A stretch of 64,000 nucleotides of DNA, taken from Streptomyces sp. V1I1 (GTDB lineage Bacteria > Actinomycetota > Actinomycetes > Streptomycetales > Streptomycetaceae). The position numbers and the translations under genes are program-made. The DNA lies in the NCBI RefSeq assembly GCF_030817355.1, contig NZ_JAUSZH010000001.1, positions 7,849,001 to 7,913,000 on the forward strand, written 5' to 3'. The notes under the pieces are model-generated. The model searched no databases. It was not told where the DNA came from and worked only from the letters and a program-made list of their open reading frames with translations. Position 1 is the stretch's first letter. Every line of letters starts with the position of its first letter. Shown in pieces: positions 33,782-47,100 of the stretch.

Positions 33782-33862
33782 CCTCCGCGCCGTCGGCCGC
33801 TCCCGCACCATGCCGGGAGCGGCCGCTCCGTCCCGCCCGAGCGGCCTGCGGGGCGGCCCTCG

Positions 33863-35100
33863 ATGAGCATGATGGCATCGCCCGAGGTCAACGCGATGAT
33901 CTTCATCCTCACCGGGGAGAGGCTCATCGACGCGGACGAGGACCTCGCCTACGAGAGCCGCCGGCCGTACTCCGGTCTGGGCCGCAAGCTCGACAGGATG
34001 TCGTCGCTGATCGAGAAGTCCATCCACGACATCGCCGAGGTCATGCCCGACGACCTCTCCAAGTCGTACGCCAAGGCGATGGGCATGCTCATCGACGACG
34101 GCGGCAAGAACTACCTGCGCGATTTCGCCGAGCAACTCGACAAGATCGCCGAAGGCCGGCGCAAGACCTCCATGGACATCATGGAGTCCAAGTGGCAGGT
34201 CATCGCCGAGGTCATCCGGCTGCTCATCGAGATCGCCATCTACCTGGCGATGTCCTTCTTCACCGGTGGCGCCTCGGCCAGCCAGATCATGATGGCCAAG
34301 CTGCGCAGCCGGTTCATGATCCTCACCACCCTCAGCCACCTGCTCCAGCGGCTGCACATCGCGCCCTCGCTGACCGAGGCGTTCGCCGAGGCGTTCACCA
34401 CCTTCGCGGTGCGGCTGGCGATGATGAACTTCGCCCCCAACGGCCGCCGCCCCGACGGCTTCGACTGGAACGACATCCTCAAGTCGGCCGCGTTCGGCGC
34501 CGCCGCAGGCTTCCTCACCAGCATTTTCGACGACTTCGCGAAGAACATCGTCAAGAGCTACGACAACAACTTCCTCAAGAACGGCCCGGACCTCAACTTC
34601 AAGAACAACCCCAACCTCAAGAACCCCCCGAACCTCGACTTCAAGAACAACGGCCCGAACCCCAAGCCGAACCCCGACCCCACCCCGAACCCCCGCGACA
34701 ACACCCCGAAGGACCGCCCGGAGCCCAGCCCGTACGGGAACGGCCCCAACCTCACGAACAACACGCCGACCACCTTCCGGAACAACCCGCTCTCCTTCCG
34801 GAACAACACCAACCTGTGGCGCAACAACCAGATCCTGCGCAACAACGCCGACCGGCCGGGCGCGCTGGCCGGGCACTACGGGCTCAAGGGGACGGCCGAC
34901 TTCCTCGCCGCCGGCTCCGGCGAGGCGCTCGCCGAAATCCTGATCAAGGGTGCCTTCGACGGCGACTGGTCCACCAGCTGGTCCACCTTCGTCGGCGCGG
35001 GCATCAGCAGCCAGGTGGAGGCCACGCTCACCGACACCGCCCTGAACAGCGGCGCCGAACTGCGCCACGCCATTGACAAGTTGCGCATGCAGCCGCCGCC
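33863..35100 (+). other. domain: N-terminal T7SS-export-type helical domain of the giant protein
   Basis: Residues 1-412. Helices include SSLIEKSIHDIAEVMPDDLS and WQVIAEVIRLLIEIAIYLAM followed by SFFTGGASASQ, a wording found at the head of many streptomycete T7SS polymorphic toxins. The domain is split by an Asn-rich segment (residues 230-340, e.g. NFKNNPNLKNPPNLDFKNNG), after which the typical ending GLKGTADFLAAGSGEALAEI resumes. Confidence 0.7.
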
Positions 35101-38100
35101 CACCGTCTCCGGAGGCAACAGCGACTCCGACACGCGGGACTCCGACGGGTCCACACGTTCTCGCGACGGCGACGGCTCCGACCGTACCGGCGGTACCGAC
35201 GGTCCCCCGCGTACGGACTCCTCGGGCGGCGCCGGCTCCACGCGCAACTCGCCTCCGCGCGTCACGCAACAGAACACCGGCCAGGGGGACTTCACCGGCA
35301 GCCAGTCGCCTCCGCCCTACTCCACCGAGGCCCCGCAGCCGTACACCACCCTGGACCCGCCGCCGTACTCCCCGGGCCCGCTGCCCGTGACCGCCGCCGA
35401 GAACGAGCTGTGGCAGCAGGTCCACAACGGTCCCGCCGAGGTCCGCGAGCAGGCGCTGCGCGACCTCGCCGCCCTGCGCGGCTCCCAGCCGCCCGGCAGC
35501 ACCGAGATCGGCGTCCGCGGCAGCCTGCACAGCAACCTGTCGCAGGTGCCCGAGGTCCGGGTCGTGCCCGCCGGGAACAGCCCCGCCGCGCAGGTCGACA
35601 CTGACGAGATCCGCCGCGCCCTCGACAGCTTCGGCACGCCGGTCACGGTGGACTCCCCGATCACCACGGGCACGTTCGGCAACGGCTCCACGGGCAACTC
35701 CGCTCCCGGTCCCGCCGGGAACAACGCCGACCCGGTGGTGGACCTCGAAACGGACGTGCAGGTCGACAACACCAACAGCGCCGACAACACCGTCGTCACC
35801 GGCGACCGGGACGGTGTCGCGTCCGAGGCATCGCCGGACAACTCGGTCGTGGGTTCCCCGGAGAGCACCGTCCAGAACTCTCCGGACGAGGTGGTCTCGC
35901 AGGACGACCGTACGGCTCCGGTGCCGGGGCAGGGGGGCGGTCCCGTCGCCTCCAACAGCCCCACCACCTCCGCCGCGCCGGGCACGGGCACGAGCACCGG
36001 CTCAGGCACGGGCACGAGCACCGGCTCAGGCACGGGCTCGAACACCGGCTCAGGCACGGGCGCCCGACCGGGTGGCGTACCCGCCGCCGGAGGCACCCAG
36101 ACCCCTTCCGCCGCGCAGCCCCAGGGCACGCAGGGCACCCGTGACCCGGACGGCACGGCCCCGGCGGACGGCTCCCGGACCACGACCGACGACGCCTCGC
36201 AGATCTCGCAGTCGCCGGAGACTGGTACTTCTTCGGAGACCTCCTCCTCGGAGACCTCCTCTCCTTCGGAGATCAGCCCGCCGCCGGAGATCAGCACGCC
36301 ACCGGCGACCACATCCTCGCCGGAGGCCGTCAACTCGGGCGAGAGCAACAGCACTTCGGGCTCCACCGAAAGCGACCCCACCCCGGCCCCCGACATCACC
36401 ACCGCCCCGCCGAAGGTGGGCACCACCGGCTCGTACGCCGACACGGGCGACGTACGCGATGTCGGCGATGCACGTGACGTCGGCGGCCTGAGCGACGTGA
36501 AGGCCGGTCCTGCCCCGGCCGGGGGCCTCTCGCCCAGCCAGTCACCGCCGTTGACGATCGTCGTCTCGGAGGTGCCGCCGCCGGGGGAGGGGACGCCGGA
36601 AGCGGCCGAGCTGTTGGACGGGGCCGGGGTCGACCGGGCCGTCGTGCTCGGGCCGTCGGTCACGCCGGACGGAGCGGGGCGTCCGGTACGCGCCGCCGTC
36701 GAGCTGACCCGCGAGGGCCCGGGTGCCCCGGTCCGGGTCCGCCCGCTCACCGGCCCCCCGACTGCCGTGATGCCGGACGGCACTCCCGACACCTCGGACG
36801 CCGCGTTCCCCGGCGCGGACGTGCTGCTGCCGCTCGCCGACGCCCTCGGACCGGCCCCTGCCACCACATCCGGCCCCGCCACGCAGAGCACCGCGACCAC
36901 CGACAGCGACCCGGTCATCGCCCCGGCTACGCGCCCGAAGGTGGTCTCGGACGCGACGTCTTTCGTGGATGGCAATGGAGCCGGCCCGGACTCCACGGCC
37001 ACCAGCCTGCCCGCCGCGGCCAAGCTGGCCACCCTGTCCCGGCCTTGGACCGACACGGCCACCGACCTGTACCTGGAGTCGGGCAACAGCAACAGCAACG
37101 GCGACAGCAACAACAACGGAGTCGGCGGACACGGCCCCGGCGGCGGTCGCGGGCGAGGGAACGGCGGCACCCCGCCCCCGCCGCCGCCCACCACGTCGGA
37201 CAACTCCCCGGCGCCACCCCCTGTGGCGCTCCCCGTGGCGCCCCCGCCCACGGGGCGGATCGTCGTGCGGCCCGCGAACAGCGGCGCTACCGCCGACAAC
37301 GGAAACGGTCCTGCACGGCCCTCGGGCGAGCCGCTCGTCACCACCCTGGACGGCCACACGGTGCCCGTCGCGCAGCTGCGGCGCTGGGTGCCGAACGCGA
37401 CCGCCAAGCCTGAACCGGGGCGCGCCGTACAGACGTTGACCATCTCGCAGGGCCCGGCCGAGGACGGCACGGCGCACAGCGCGGGGCGTCGCGCGCTGCT
37501 GGGCCAGGACACCTTCCGCGGCGTGCGCACCACTTCCGCTCAATCGGCCCCGGGGACCGTCGCGGACCCGCCCGCCCGCCGTACCGTGTTCACCGGTCCG
37601 CCGACCGCGCTCCCCGGGTCGGGCACCGAGCGCGGCGCCGACTACTTCGCGGGGCACGGCACCTCCCGTACCGTCACTCTCGGTACCGAGGACGCGGCGC
37701 GACCCACCGTGAAGGTCAGCGGCGTACAGCTCGGCGAGGTGCTCAAGTCCTGGGCGCAGGACGGCGATCAGGAACGGCCACTGGTGCTGTTCTCCTGCGA
37801 GACCGGGCGGCAGCCGCAGGTGGCGGGCCTGCCGGTGGCACAGCACGTGGCGAACCGGACCGGGCGGCAGGTGTACGCGCCGACCACCGAGGTGGGCACC
37901 GCCCGGGACAGGGACGGCACCGTACGCGCGGTGCTCACCGAGGGCTCGGACGGGCCGGGAGGGTGGCGGCTCTTCACCCCTGAGCCCAGCGGTGTTGACC
38001 TGGACGATCTGGCGCGCGACGCCGGCCTGCACGCGGGCCCCGAACCGGCCGACGCCTTCGCCCGGGCCCGTACCCTCCAGCAGATCCGCACGCTGCGCGA

Positions 38101-41100
38101 GGCCCTCGGCCCGGATGCCGAACAGCGGCCGGAGAACAGGGAGTTGCTCGCCGGACTCGCCTTCGTGGACAACCTGCGCTGGCTCAGCCCGGACACCGCG
38201 GCCCGCTACGGCGACGGCCGGATGACCCCGGACCTGCTGCGCCGGATGGTCGTCGACCGGGGCGGTGCGAAGAGCGGCACCACCACCGATCCGGGCGCCG
38301 ATCCCACGGTCGAGCAGTACACCGAATTCCTGCGCGCCGCAGCCGAGTTGCGTTCCACCGCAAGGCCCGACACCACGCTCGACGCCCTGCTGCCCCCGCC
38401 GCCGCCCGTGCTCCCGCCAAGCACCCTCGTGTCGCCGGAGGACGTGCGCGGTCTCTCCTACGCGCCCTCCGCGCAGATCACCTGGTCGCTCTCCAGCACC
38501 CCGCTGCCACTGTCCGAACTGGGCCTGAGCTCCGAGGACACCGCCGAACTCGCCCGCCGCAGGCCCGACCTGGCGCCCGCGTCGAGCCGCCCGGAGAGCC
38601 TCGCCGAGGACATGACCCTCCTCAGCAAGGCCACGCCCGGCACGGCGGACACCGTGAACGCGGACGGCCTGTCCTTCCGGCGCCTGGACACCCCGGGCGG
38701 CGGAAACTGCCTCTTCCGGGCGGCGCTCGACAGTGCGCGCAGCCAGGCCGTACCACCCGCGTGGGCCGCACGGAACGTCGCCGGCCTGCGCCGTCTGCTG
38801 AGCGACCGGATCACCGAGTCCGAACTGGGCGACGCCGTGGCCCTGGCGATCCCGGACCCGGTGTTCTCCGTGGTGGACGACCTGCGGATGCGTGCCGTCG
38901 CCGGGGCGCAGGACCCGGCCGAGCGGAGCCGGATCACCCAGCTCTGGAACCGGATCGCGCAGGATGTCGTCACCGACGGCGACGCCGGCGAATGGCAGCG
39001 GATCCTCCGGGAGAGCGACTACCCGCACCTCGCAGACGTGGCGCCCACCCCCGCCGACGCGTGGCGGCTCGGCGCCAAGGAACTCGTCGGCGCGGCGGCC
39101 GAGCTCCCGGCACTGTGGGCTTCTCCCTTCGCCGACCAGCTCCCGGAAGCACTGGCACACACCCTCGACCTCGATCTGCGGCTCGTCCAGCCCGACCCGC
39201 GGTCGCCGGGGAGCACCTTCGTCAACACCCTCAACCCGGGCGGCCAGGGCGGCGCCCTGCACCTGGCCTACAACGGCACCGACCACTACGACGCCCTGGT
39301 CCCGGCCTCGGCGCCGCTCACCCCCGTACCGGACCCGAACACCACCCCGGACCCGAACACGACCACCACACAGGATCCGGCCACCACTCAGGACCCGGCC
39401 ATTCCTGACCCGGCCACCCCGGACCCGGACGGCTCCGACCCCTTCGGGGAGTGGCTGCGCAGCATGGGCGGGGTCACCGACCTCGGCGGGCCCGACACCG
39501 AGGCCCCCGACCGGGGTGACCCGGTACCGCTGGAGACCCAGCTCGAACGGCATCGCCCGGCCCGGCTGCTGACCGGCCAGGACGCCCGGCCGCCGGGCCC
39601 GGTACCGACCACCGTCACCTTCGAGGACGGCAGCCGGCTGCCCACGATTCTGATCCATCCGGACGCCGACCCGGGTGACGGCACCCCGGCCGGTCGGCCG
39701 GACGGCACCCCGCGCGGTCGCCCCACCGGACTCTTCACCGGCCCCGGCAAGACGACCCTGCGCTCGCCCGAGCAGGTGGCCGAGGAGATCCTGAGCAAGC
39801 TGCCGAAGAAGCTGCGCGCCCAGTTCGACGAGGCGGAGCTGCTGCGCCTGCTGACCGAGCAGCCCGGCGCCTTCACCGCCCCGCGCGGCGCGCGCTTCGT
39901 GGGCCGGGAGAAGTCCGGCGTCGGCCACGAGATGACGGTCGAGGCCATCCCGTACCACCGCTGGGAGCGCTTCTCCGACGTGAACGGCGGCACCGTCCGG
40001 CTGGACACCATGCGACGCGGCCAGGCCGGTACGGGCGGCGGGCGCAGCGTCGGCTTCGGGCGCCGGATCGCCGGAGGGCTGAGCATGGGCCCGCCGCTCA
40101 ACTGGCTGCTGAAGATCGGTGTTTCGCTGGGCTGGACCCGCAGGACCGACTACGCCCAGGGCACCCAGGCGTACAACCAGTCCGAGTGGCGCGCCCACGA
40201 GGGCTCGCACCTGCACCTGGACGACGTCCACTACCGGGTGCGGGTGGACCGCGTCACCGAGGCACCGAAGACCACCGGCCCCGACAATTCGTCCGGCCGG
40301 GGCAGTACCCCGGGCAACCAGCCCAACTCGCCGCTGCCGAAACCCCATTGGCAGCGTACGCAAGTGCACTCCGCGGAGTTCGCGATGCGCGACGGGCTGA
40401 GCTGGCGGCTGCCGGACGACCTCACCGTGCCCTACAAGGGACCGCAGCGGGCACCGAAGACGCTCACCTTCCCGGACGGGATCGAGCCGCGGATCACCGA
40501 CACCACCGGGCTGCACCTGACGGATGCGCCGGAGGACATGGCGCTGGCCATCTCCGGGGCGCGGCCAGGGAGTTCGGCGCACCGCACCCTGGTCTCGTAC
40601 GTTCGTCCGGGGCGGCTGCTCGCCCTGTTCGGCCGGTTCTCCGGGCCGGTCACCGGGCCCGAGCTGACCCGGGGCAGCGGACAGCACCCGCTGGGGCACC
40701 TGATCGTGGAGCGCTCGGTGCCGCACCGGGCCACGCTGGTCACCGAGTCGGTCAAGGCGGAGTTGCGCGACCTCACCCAGACCACCTACCAAAACGAGCG
40801 CGGCCACGTCCGTGACACCCGCCTGGGCATCCAGGTCACCGCGGGGCCGAACTACACCCTCGTCGGCGCGGAGACCGATGTGCGCCTCCAGGGCGGCCCG
40901 TTGGTCCGCGCGGACCTCAGCGCCGGGCGCGGCCACTACCTCGGCGTCGACGCGGCCCGGAAGACCACCGGCCGGGTCCGCAACCACCCGATCGCCCTGT
41001 ACCGGGTGGAGCGCACCCTGATGGTGCGCAAGCCCGGCGAACCGCCGTCGGCCGCCCGCCCGGTCCGGGTGGTCAGCCTGGACTGGATCTCCACCCAGGA

Positions 41101-44100
41101 CGCCCGACGCCTCGCGGGCTGGGACAGCCGCACGCCCGGCCAGGCGGGCCCCAACCCGGACGCCGAGCCGCCGGTGCCGTGGTACCTCACCCGAGAGGAC
41201 CCGGTCCACCTGAGCGGTCAGGTCCGCGCCGAGGGCTTCCGCCCCGTCCGCCCGCAGACCCAGGTGCAGTCGCAGCCCCAGGTGCAGACACAGGTCCAGG
41301 TACAGCCGCAGCCCCTGGGGCAGACCCAGCCCCAGACCCAATCTCAGGTACAGACCCAGCCCCAGACTCAGACCCAGCCCCAGACTCAGAGCCAGCCGCA
41401 GGGGCAAAGCCAGAGTCAGCAGCAGCCGCCGGCTCAGCAGCCCGTCCCCCAGGACCCCATGCGGGCCTTCGCGGACGCCGTCCTGGACACGCTGCACCGC
41501 TCCTACCCGTCGCTGTTCGTCCCGCCGCTGATGCTGCGGCACCCGCGGCTCGCCAAGTTCTGGTACGGCGACGGGCGGATGCGGACCGCGCTGCACAACG
41601 ACCGCCAGGTGCGCGAGGCGCTGAACCGGCCCAGCCTGGCGCAGAGCCTGGACGACCTGACCACCACCGGGGTGCCGGTCACCCTCACCGAGGACGGCAA
41701 GGTGCGCCGCGGCCACCACACGCTCATCCTCCGGGCACGCCTCACCGACCGGCAGTTCGAGACCACCATGAGCGAGCGCTCGCTGCGCAACGCGGTGATC
41801 GGCACCGAGGTCTCGGGCCAGGGGCAGCAGGCGTCCCTCACCCTCTCCGGAGGTGTCGAGCTGGGCGTCTCGCCCCGCGACCACAACAAGGTGCCCGACG
41901 TCGGGCTGCCCCGTCAGGCCGGCAACGTGACTGTCGGGGTCCGTCACGCCAAGACCGACCAGAAGGCCACCAGGAACACGGTCGCGGTGGCCCACGACCA
42001 GCTGACGTTCCAGACCGGCGCCGACCTCTACAGCTACCAGGTGGAGCTGGGTGCCTCCTTCGAGGGCCACCGCCGCCCGCGCGGCTGGGCCCGGCTCGCC
42101 TCGGTCGGCCTGCTCGGCGCGGGCGTCTTCGTCAGCAAGGTCGAGGAGCGGCCACTGTTCACCCGGGGCAACGAGACCGTGGGCCGGGTGGAGCTGGCCG
42201 TGCCCGCCGCGCACGGCTCCGACCGCCACGCCCCCGCCGACCCGCCGCCCACCGGGCCGGCACCGGCGACCACGGCCGTACCGCAGCAGCTCTCCTCCAC
42301 CGAGGCGGACCAACTCCTCGACGGCACCCGCCCGCTGCCCAGGACGGACTCGCCCGACCGGCAGCTCACCAAGAAGCTGCTGAGCGTTCCGCACGTGGTG
42401 CTGAGCACCGAGGGCGGCCCGCAGCGCCAGCAGCTCATGCAGGACACCGCCGACCGTGCCTCGGGCACTTCCTGGCACGTCAGCGCACCCGGCGCCCCGG
42501 TGCGCACCGCGCTGCGCCGGGCGATGGCCAACCTCAGCGTGGCCGGGCAACTCGGCCAGTATCTGGGCCCGTTCGGTTCCCGCGTCGCCGGACTCAACGG
42601 CGCCGGACCGTTCCGTACCCATTACCTCAAGGCGGCGGTCCGCGGCGAACTGGGCAACTTCCGGGTCAAGAGCGACCCGAAGCCGGCCAGCCTCGAGGCC
42701 ACCATCGGCAACGAGCACCGCGTTGCCGGCAGCACGAGCACCGTCTCCCGTACCACCGTCGGCCTCCAGGGTGCCGACATGCCGCTGCAGCAGGCCCCGG
42801 GCCAGTCGGCGGTGGTCGGCTCCTACTCGACCGCCCTGCAGTACGCCTGGGGCAAGGGCCGCAGCGTCTCGCAGACCCTCACCCGGGGACGCAACACCAC
42901 CCTCGCCTTCGCCGGGCGCATGTACCTGGTGGTCGCCGACGCCGCCGAGACCGTCGCGGTACGGGACCGCTGGACGGCCGCGATGGGCACGGTGGGCACC
43001 CGCGCCGGCGCCCGTATCAGCTCCGCGGCCGGTCGGCTCTCCGAGCGCCTCGGCGACAGTCTCGCCCCACGCCGGGCCGCCGCCGCGCTCCAGCGCATCC
43101 GTGACGCGGTGATGTTCCACCTCCCGATGCAGGACGTCATCGAGGCCGGGCTCGCCCGGGACGGCCTGGGCATCACCACCCCGCACAACCTCGGCGGCGG
43201 CTACCGGGTGCCTCCCTACCTGCGCAACCGCCGCTTCCCCACCCACCCCAGCGGCCAACTCGACGCCGGCCCTGCGGCACAGCAGCTGATGGGGCAGCTG
43301 GAGAAGATCGGGGTGCCCTCGCACGACCGGGAGCAGGTCCTCCAGCGGCTCTCCCCGGACTTCCTCCGCGGCCACCTGCACGAGCTGACGACCGACGGGA
43401 TGAACCTGCCGGTCCGCTACCGCGCCTGGTCCAGCCCGCATCACCTGCCGGTCGGCGGCAGCCCCGGACAGGTCCAATTCAAGCTGACTCCGGTCACCAC
43501 CACCGTGGACAGGCTGCGTACCGGCTACGAGCTGGAGGACTACCGCACCATCGCCCGCGACGACGCCGACGGCACCTCCCAGGACCGGGGCGCCGACGTG
43601 ACGCTCAGCGCCGGTCAGCGCGCGGCGGAGAGCGGCATTCTCGTCGCCAACCCCTCGCTCCAGGGCACCGCGGCCAAGCAGCGGTCGAGCACCCGGACCC
43701 GGACCGCCGGCACCACCGCGATGCCGAACATCGCCACCACCCAGGCGCACGCCGAGATCGTCACCAGCTACGTCCTGACCGTCACCATGACGGACGCGAC
43801 CGGTGATCCGCTCACCCCGGGCGTCAACACCCCGGTCGGAAGCCTCAATGAGATCCTCCCGGCGAACCTGCTGACCCCGGACGGCGACGGCGCCGACGGC
43901 GCGCTCACCGAGCAGGACGTGCCGGAACCCGAACGCGCGGTGAAGATGCTGGCCGCCGCCCAGGCCCGCCCGGAGGGCATCGCCGCCTGGCGCACCTCCG
44001 CCGCCGGGGACGGCACCGGTGGCGCCGACCCGGACATCCTGCCCTTCGACGACCGGATCGGCTCCGGCATCCTCGCCGTGGACATCCGCGGCGCCGCCAA

Positions 44101-47100
44101 CGTGCAGGACGCCCTGACCCTCGCCACCGCGCGCGCCGACGGCCTCGGCGACAGCGACCTCGGCAAACGGCACACAGGCAAGGTCCTCGACTCACGGGTG
44201 CGCATGGCCCGCCAGACCCCGCTCACCGGCCTCGGCACCGCCCCCGCCCAGGCCCAGCAGGAGGCCACCGCGCAGGGCGGTCTGACCGCCGGTTTCCGCG
44301 AGGCGCTCGGCGCGAACGGCTCACCGCTGCCCGCCCAGGCCTCCGCGCGCCTCTTCGGGCAGTACCACACCGCGGACTCCCGCCTCTACGCGAAGATGCA
44401 CCGCCGCGGCGCCCGCCTGCTCGCTGTGGAGAACAAGCCGCGCATGGAGGCCATGCAACGGGCGAAGACCTCCGACGCGCTGGAGGCCGGCATCACCGAC
44501 AACGTCGAGGGCGCCGTGGGCACCGCGCCGATGGCGGGCAACAGCAACGCGGGTGTGACCAACCCGGGCGCCACGGTCCCGATCGGTGGCTCGAACGACG
44601 GCACCGTGCTCAAGGGCACCGCGGACACCACCCTCGGCACCCACCTCAAGGTCGTCACCGACCGGAGCATGCTCTTCGCGCTGCCGGTGAGCTGGCTGTC
44701 CGTGGCCGAGGCGGACCACCGCATCACCGACAGCCGCCCGCTGCACGCGCTCGGCAAGGCCAAGCGCGGGCCGCGCGCCGCCGAGGCCGAGACCACCGCC
44801 CTGGTCTGGCTGCGCGAGGACATCGCCCGCGACTACGGCCTCCTGGACGACACCACGTTCCCCGACGAGGTCCTCGCGGCCTGGGACGACCTGTCCAAGG
44901 CGGCGGGCGACCTCGCCGCTGCCGAGAAGGGTTACTACGACGCACGGGCGCGGGCCCGGGAGACGTGGCTCGACCTGAGCCCGGCGGAACAGGCCGCGCT
45001 CGGCGACGACAACTCCGGTCCGCCGACCGATCTGCCGCAGGACATGGTCTGGTCCCCAGCCGTCGTCGCCTGGCAGGCCGCCCGCCAGGAGGTCCACCGG
45101 TGGGAGCAGCACACCGACGCCACCGCCCGGGACCACCACCGGCTGCACCTGGCCGCCTCCCGCCTCACCGCGCACCACCAGGGTTCGGCCTCCGTCCCGG
45201 TGCCGGACCGGCCGCAGGAGTACGCCGAGCCGGGCTGGCGCTCCGAGGCACCCGAGCCGTACGTCATCACCGACGGGACGGACTCCGCCCCACGCACCCT
45301 CACCTCGCCGGACGGCGCCACGGTGCGCGAGGTGCACGACATGCCGCACGACGGCGCCTCGTTCTTCCACGCGCTGCTCGCTGCCGCCGAGGCCCGAGGC
45401 CGCCTGCCCCACCTGCTCGGCACCGACCTCGCCGACCGGTTCACGGGCGCCTCCGGCGACCCGGCGGTCACCGCGGAGGCCATCGGCACCGCCCGCGACC
45501 GCCTCGCCTGGGAGCTGGGCGAGGACGGCAACGAGGACCTGCTCGACGCCCTCGCCCTGGACGCCGAGGACACCTTCACGCAGGACGAACTCGACGCCGC
45601 GGGTGTGCAGTTGACCCCGGCGCAGCAGACCGAGTTCGATGCCTTCGGCCGACTCCCGCAGACCTACTGGCCGACCCCCGCGCAGCGGGTGGCGCTGGCC
45701 ACCGCGGCCCTGTCCCGCCCGTTCGCGAGCGAGCCGCTGCAGGACGGCGGCACGGAGCGCCCGGACGGCGAACCCGCCCGGCCCGAGCGCCGCGCCGGGG
45801 ATCACGGCGGAGCCGACCTGCTGCCCGCCCTCGCCGCCCGCGTCCTGGGCACCCCGCTCACCGTGGTGACCGGTGAGGGCCGCGACCAGCTCTTCCTCCC
45901 GCACGGCACCGATCCGGCCGCCGTCGACCCGGCCACCGATCCGGTCCTCTTCACCACCGACGGCTTCTTCCACGCCGCGCTTCCGCCCGGGACCTCGCCG
46001 CCGGTCGCCACCCCGTTGCCGGCCCCGGCGACGGTGACGACCGGTACGACCGCGGCAACTGCGACGACCGCGACGACCGCGACCGGTACCGGTGCGAACA
46101 CCGGGACATCGGCCATGGGGACCTCGGGTACCGACACCACGACGAGCCCCGGGTCGGAGCAGCGGTCCGCGCAGCCGCCCGCGCACCGCAGCCACGCCAC
46201 CCCGCCCTGGCTGCCGCCCGCCGACAGCAGCGGCCCGCGCTACCGCCTCGACCGCGACGGCGTCCTCACCGCACCCGACGGCGCCACCTACACCCAGGTC
46301 GCCCCCGCCGGCCGCGGCAACGGCTTTTTCGGCGCGCTCTCCACGGCCTTGCGACACGCAGCGGAGCAGCCCGGACTGGACCGCCAGGAGGCGGCACGGC
46401 TGCGCATGCGCGCCGGGGCGTCGCCCGCCCAGCTGATGCGTCTGAACGGTCTGCCCGCCGACCCGGCGGAACGCGACGCGCTCTTCACACCCCCACCCCT
46501 GCGGACCCACCCCGGCGAGCCCGCGCCGAGCCAGGACGCCCGCGAGGGGCATCTGCGCCGCCACCTCGCCGAGGCCCCGTGGGGTCCCGGGGCCGACCGT
46601 GCGGTGGCCCGGTGGGCCGCCGCCGCGACCGGCACCACCGTCACCCTGATCGAGGAGAACGGAACCGCCCACACCTACCCCGGCCCGTCCGGCGACAGCG
46701 GTCCGCACCTTCGGCTCCGCCGCCGGGGCGGGGACATCGTCCCCTTGAGCCTGCACACGCCTGCACCCACGCCGAAGGCTCCCGCGCCCAAGGACACGGA
46801 GTCGAAGGCACCGGAACCGAAGGGCTTGAAGGCGCCGGAGCCGAAGGGCCCGGAGCAGAAGGCCCCGGTGCTGGAGGGTTCCGAGCTGGAGGGTTCCGAG
46901 CTGAAGGGGCCCGAGCTGAAGGGGCCCGAGGCACAGGTCACGACGTCCGTCGACACTGCTACGCCGGTCCCGCCCGTGCCGGATCCGGCCTCGCAGGACC
47001 CGGCCTCGCAGGACCCGGCTTTGCGGGACCCGGCCCTGCAGCAGGACTCGACCCTGCAAGACCCGACCCCGCAGGACGCGCTCCTCCAGGACGCGGCCAC

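Noticed and set aside
36542..44173. 2543-residue minus-strand open frame inside the giant gene
   Set aside because: It is a shadow caused by the GC-rich third codon positions of the plus-strand gene. The translation is Gly/Arg/Val/His-rich without domains, and the plus strand carries conserved catalytic motifs.
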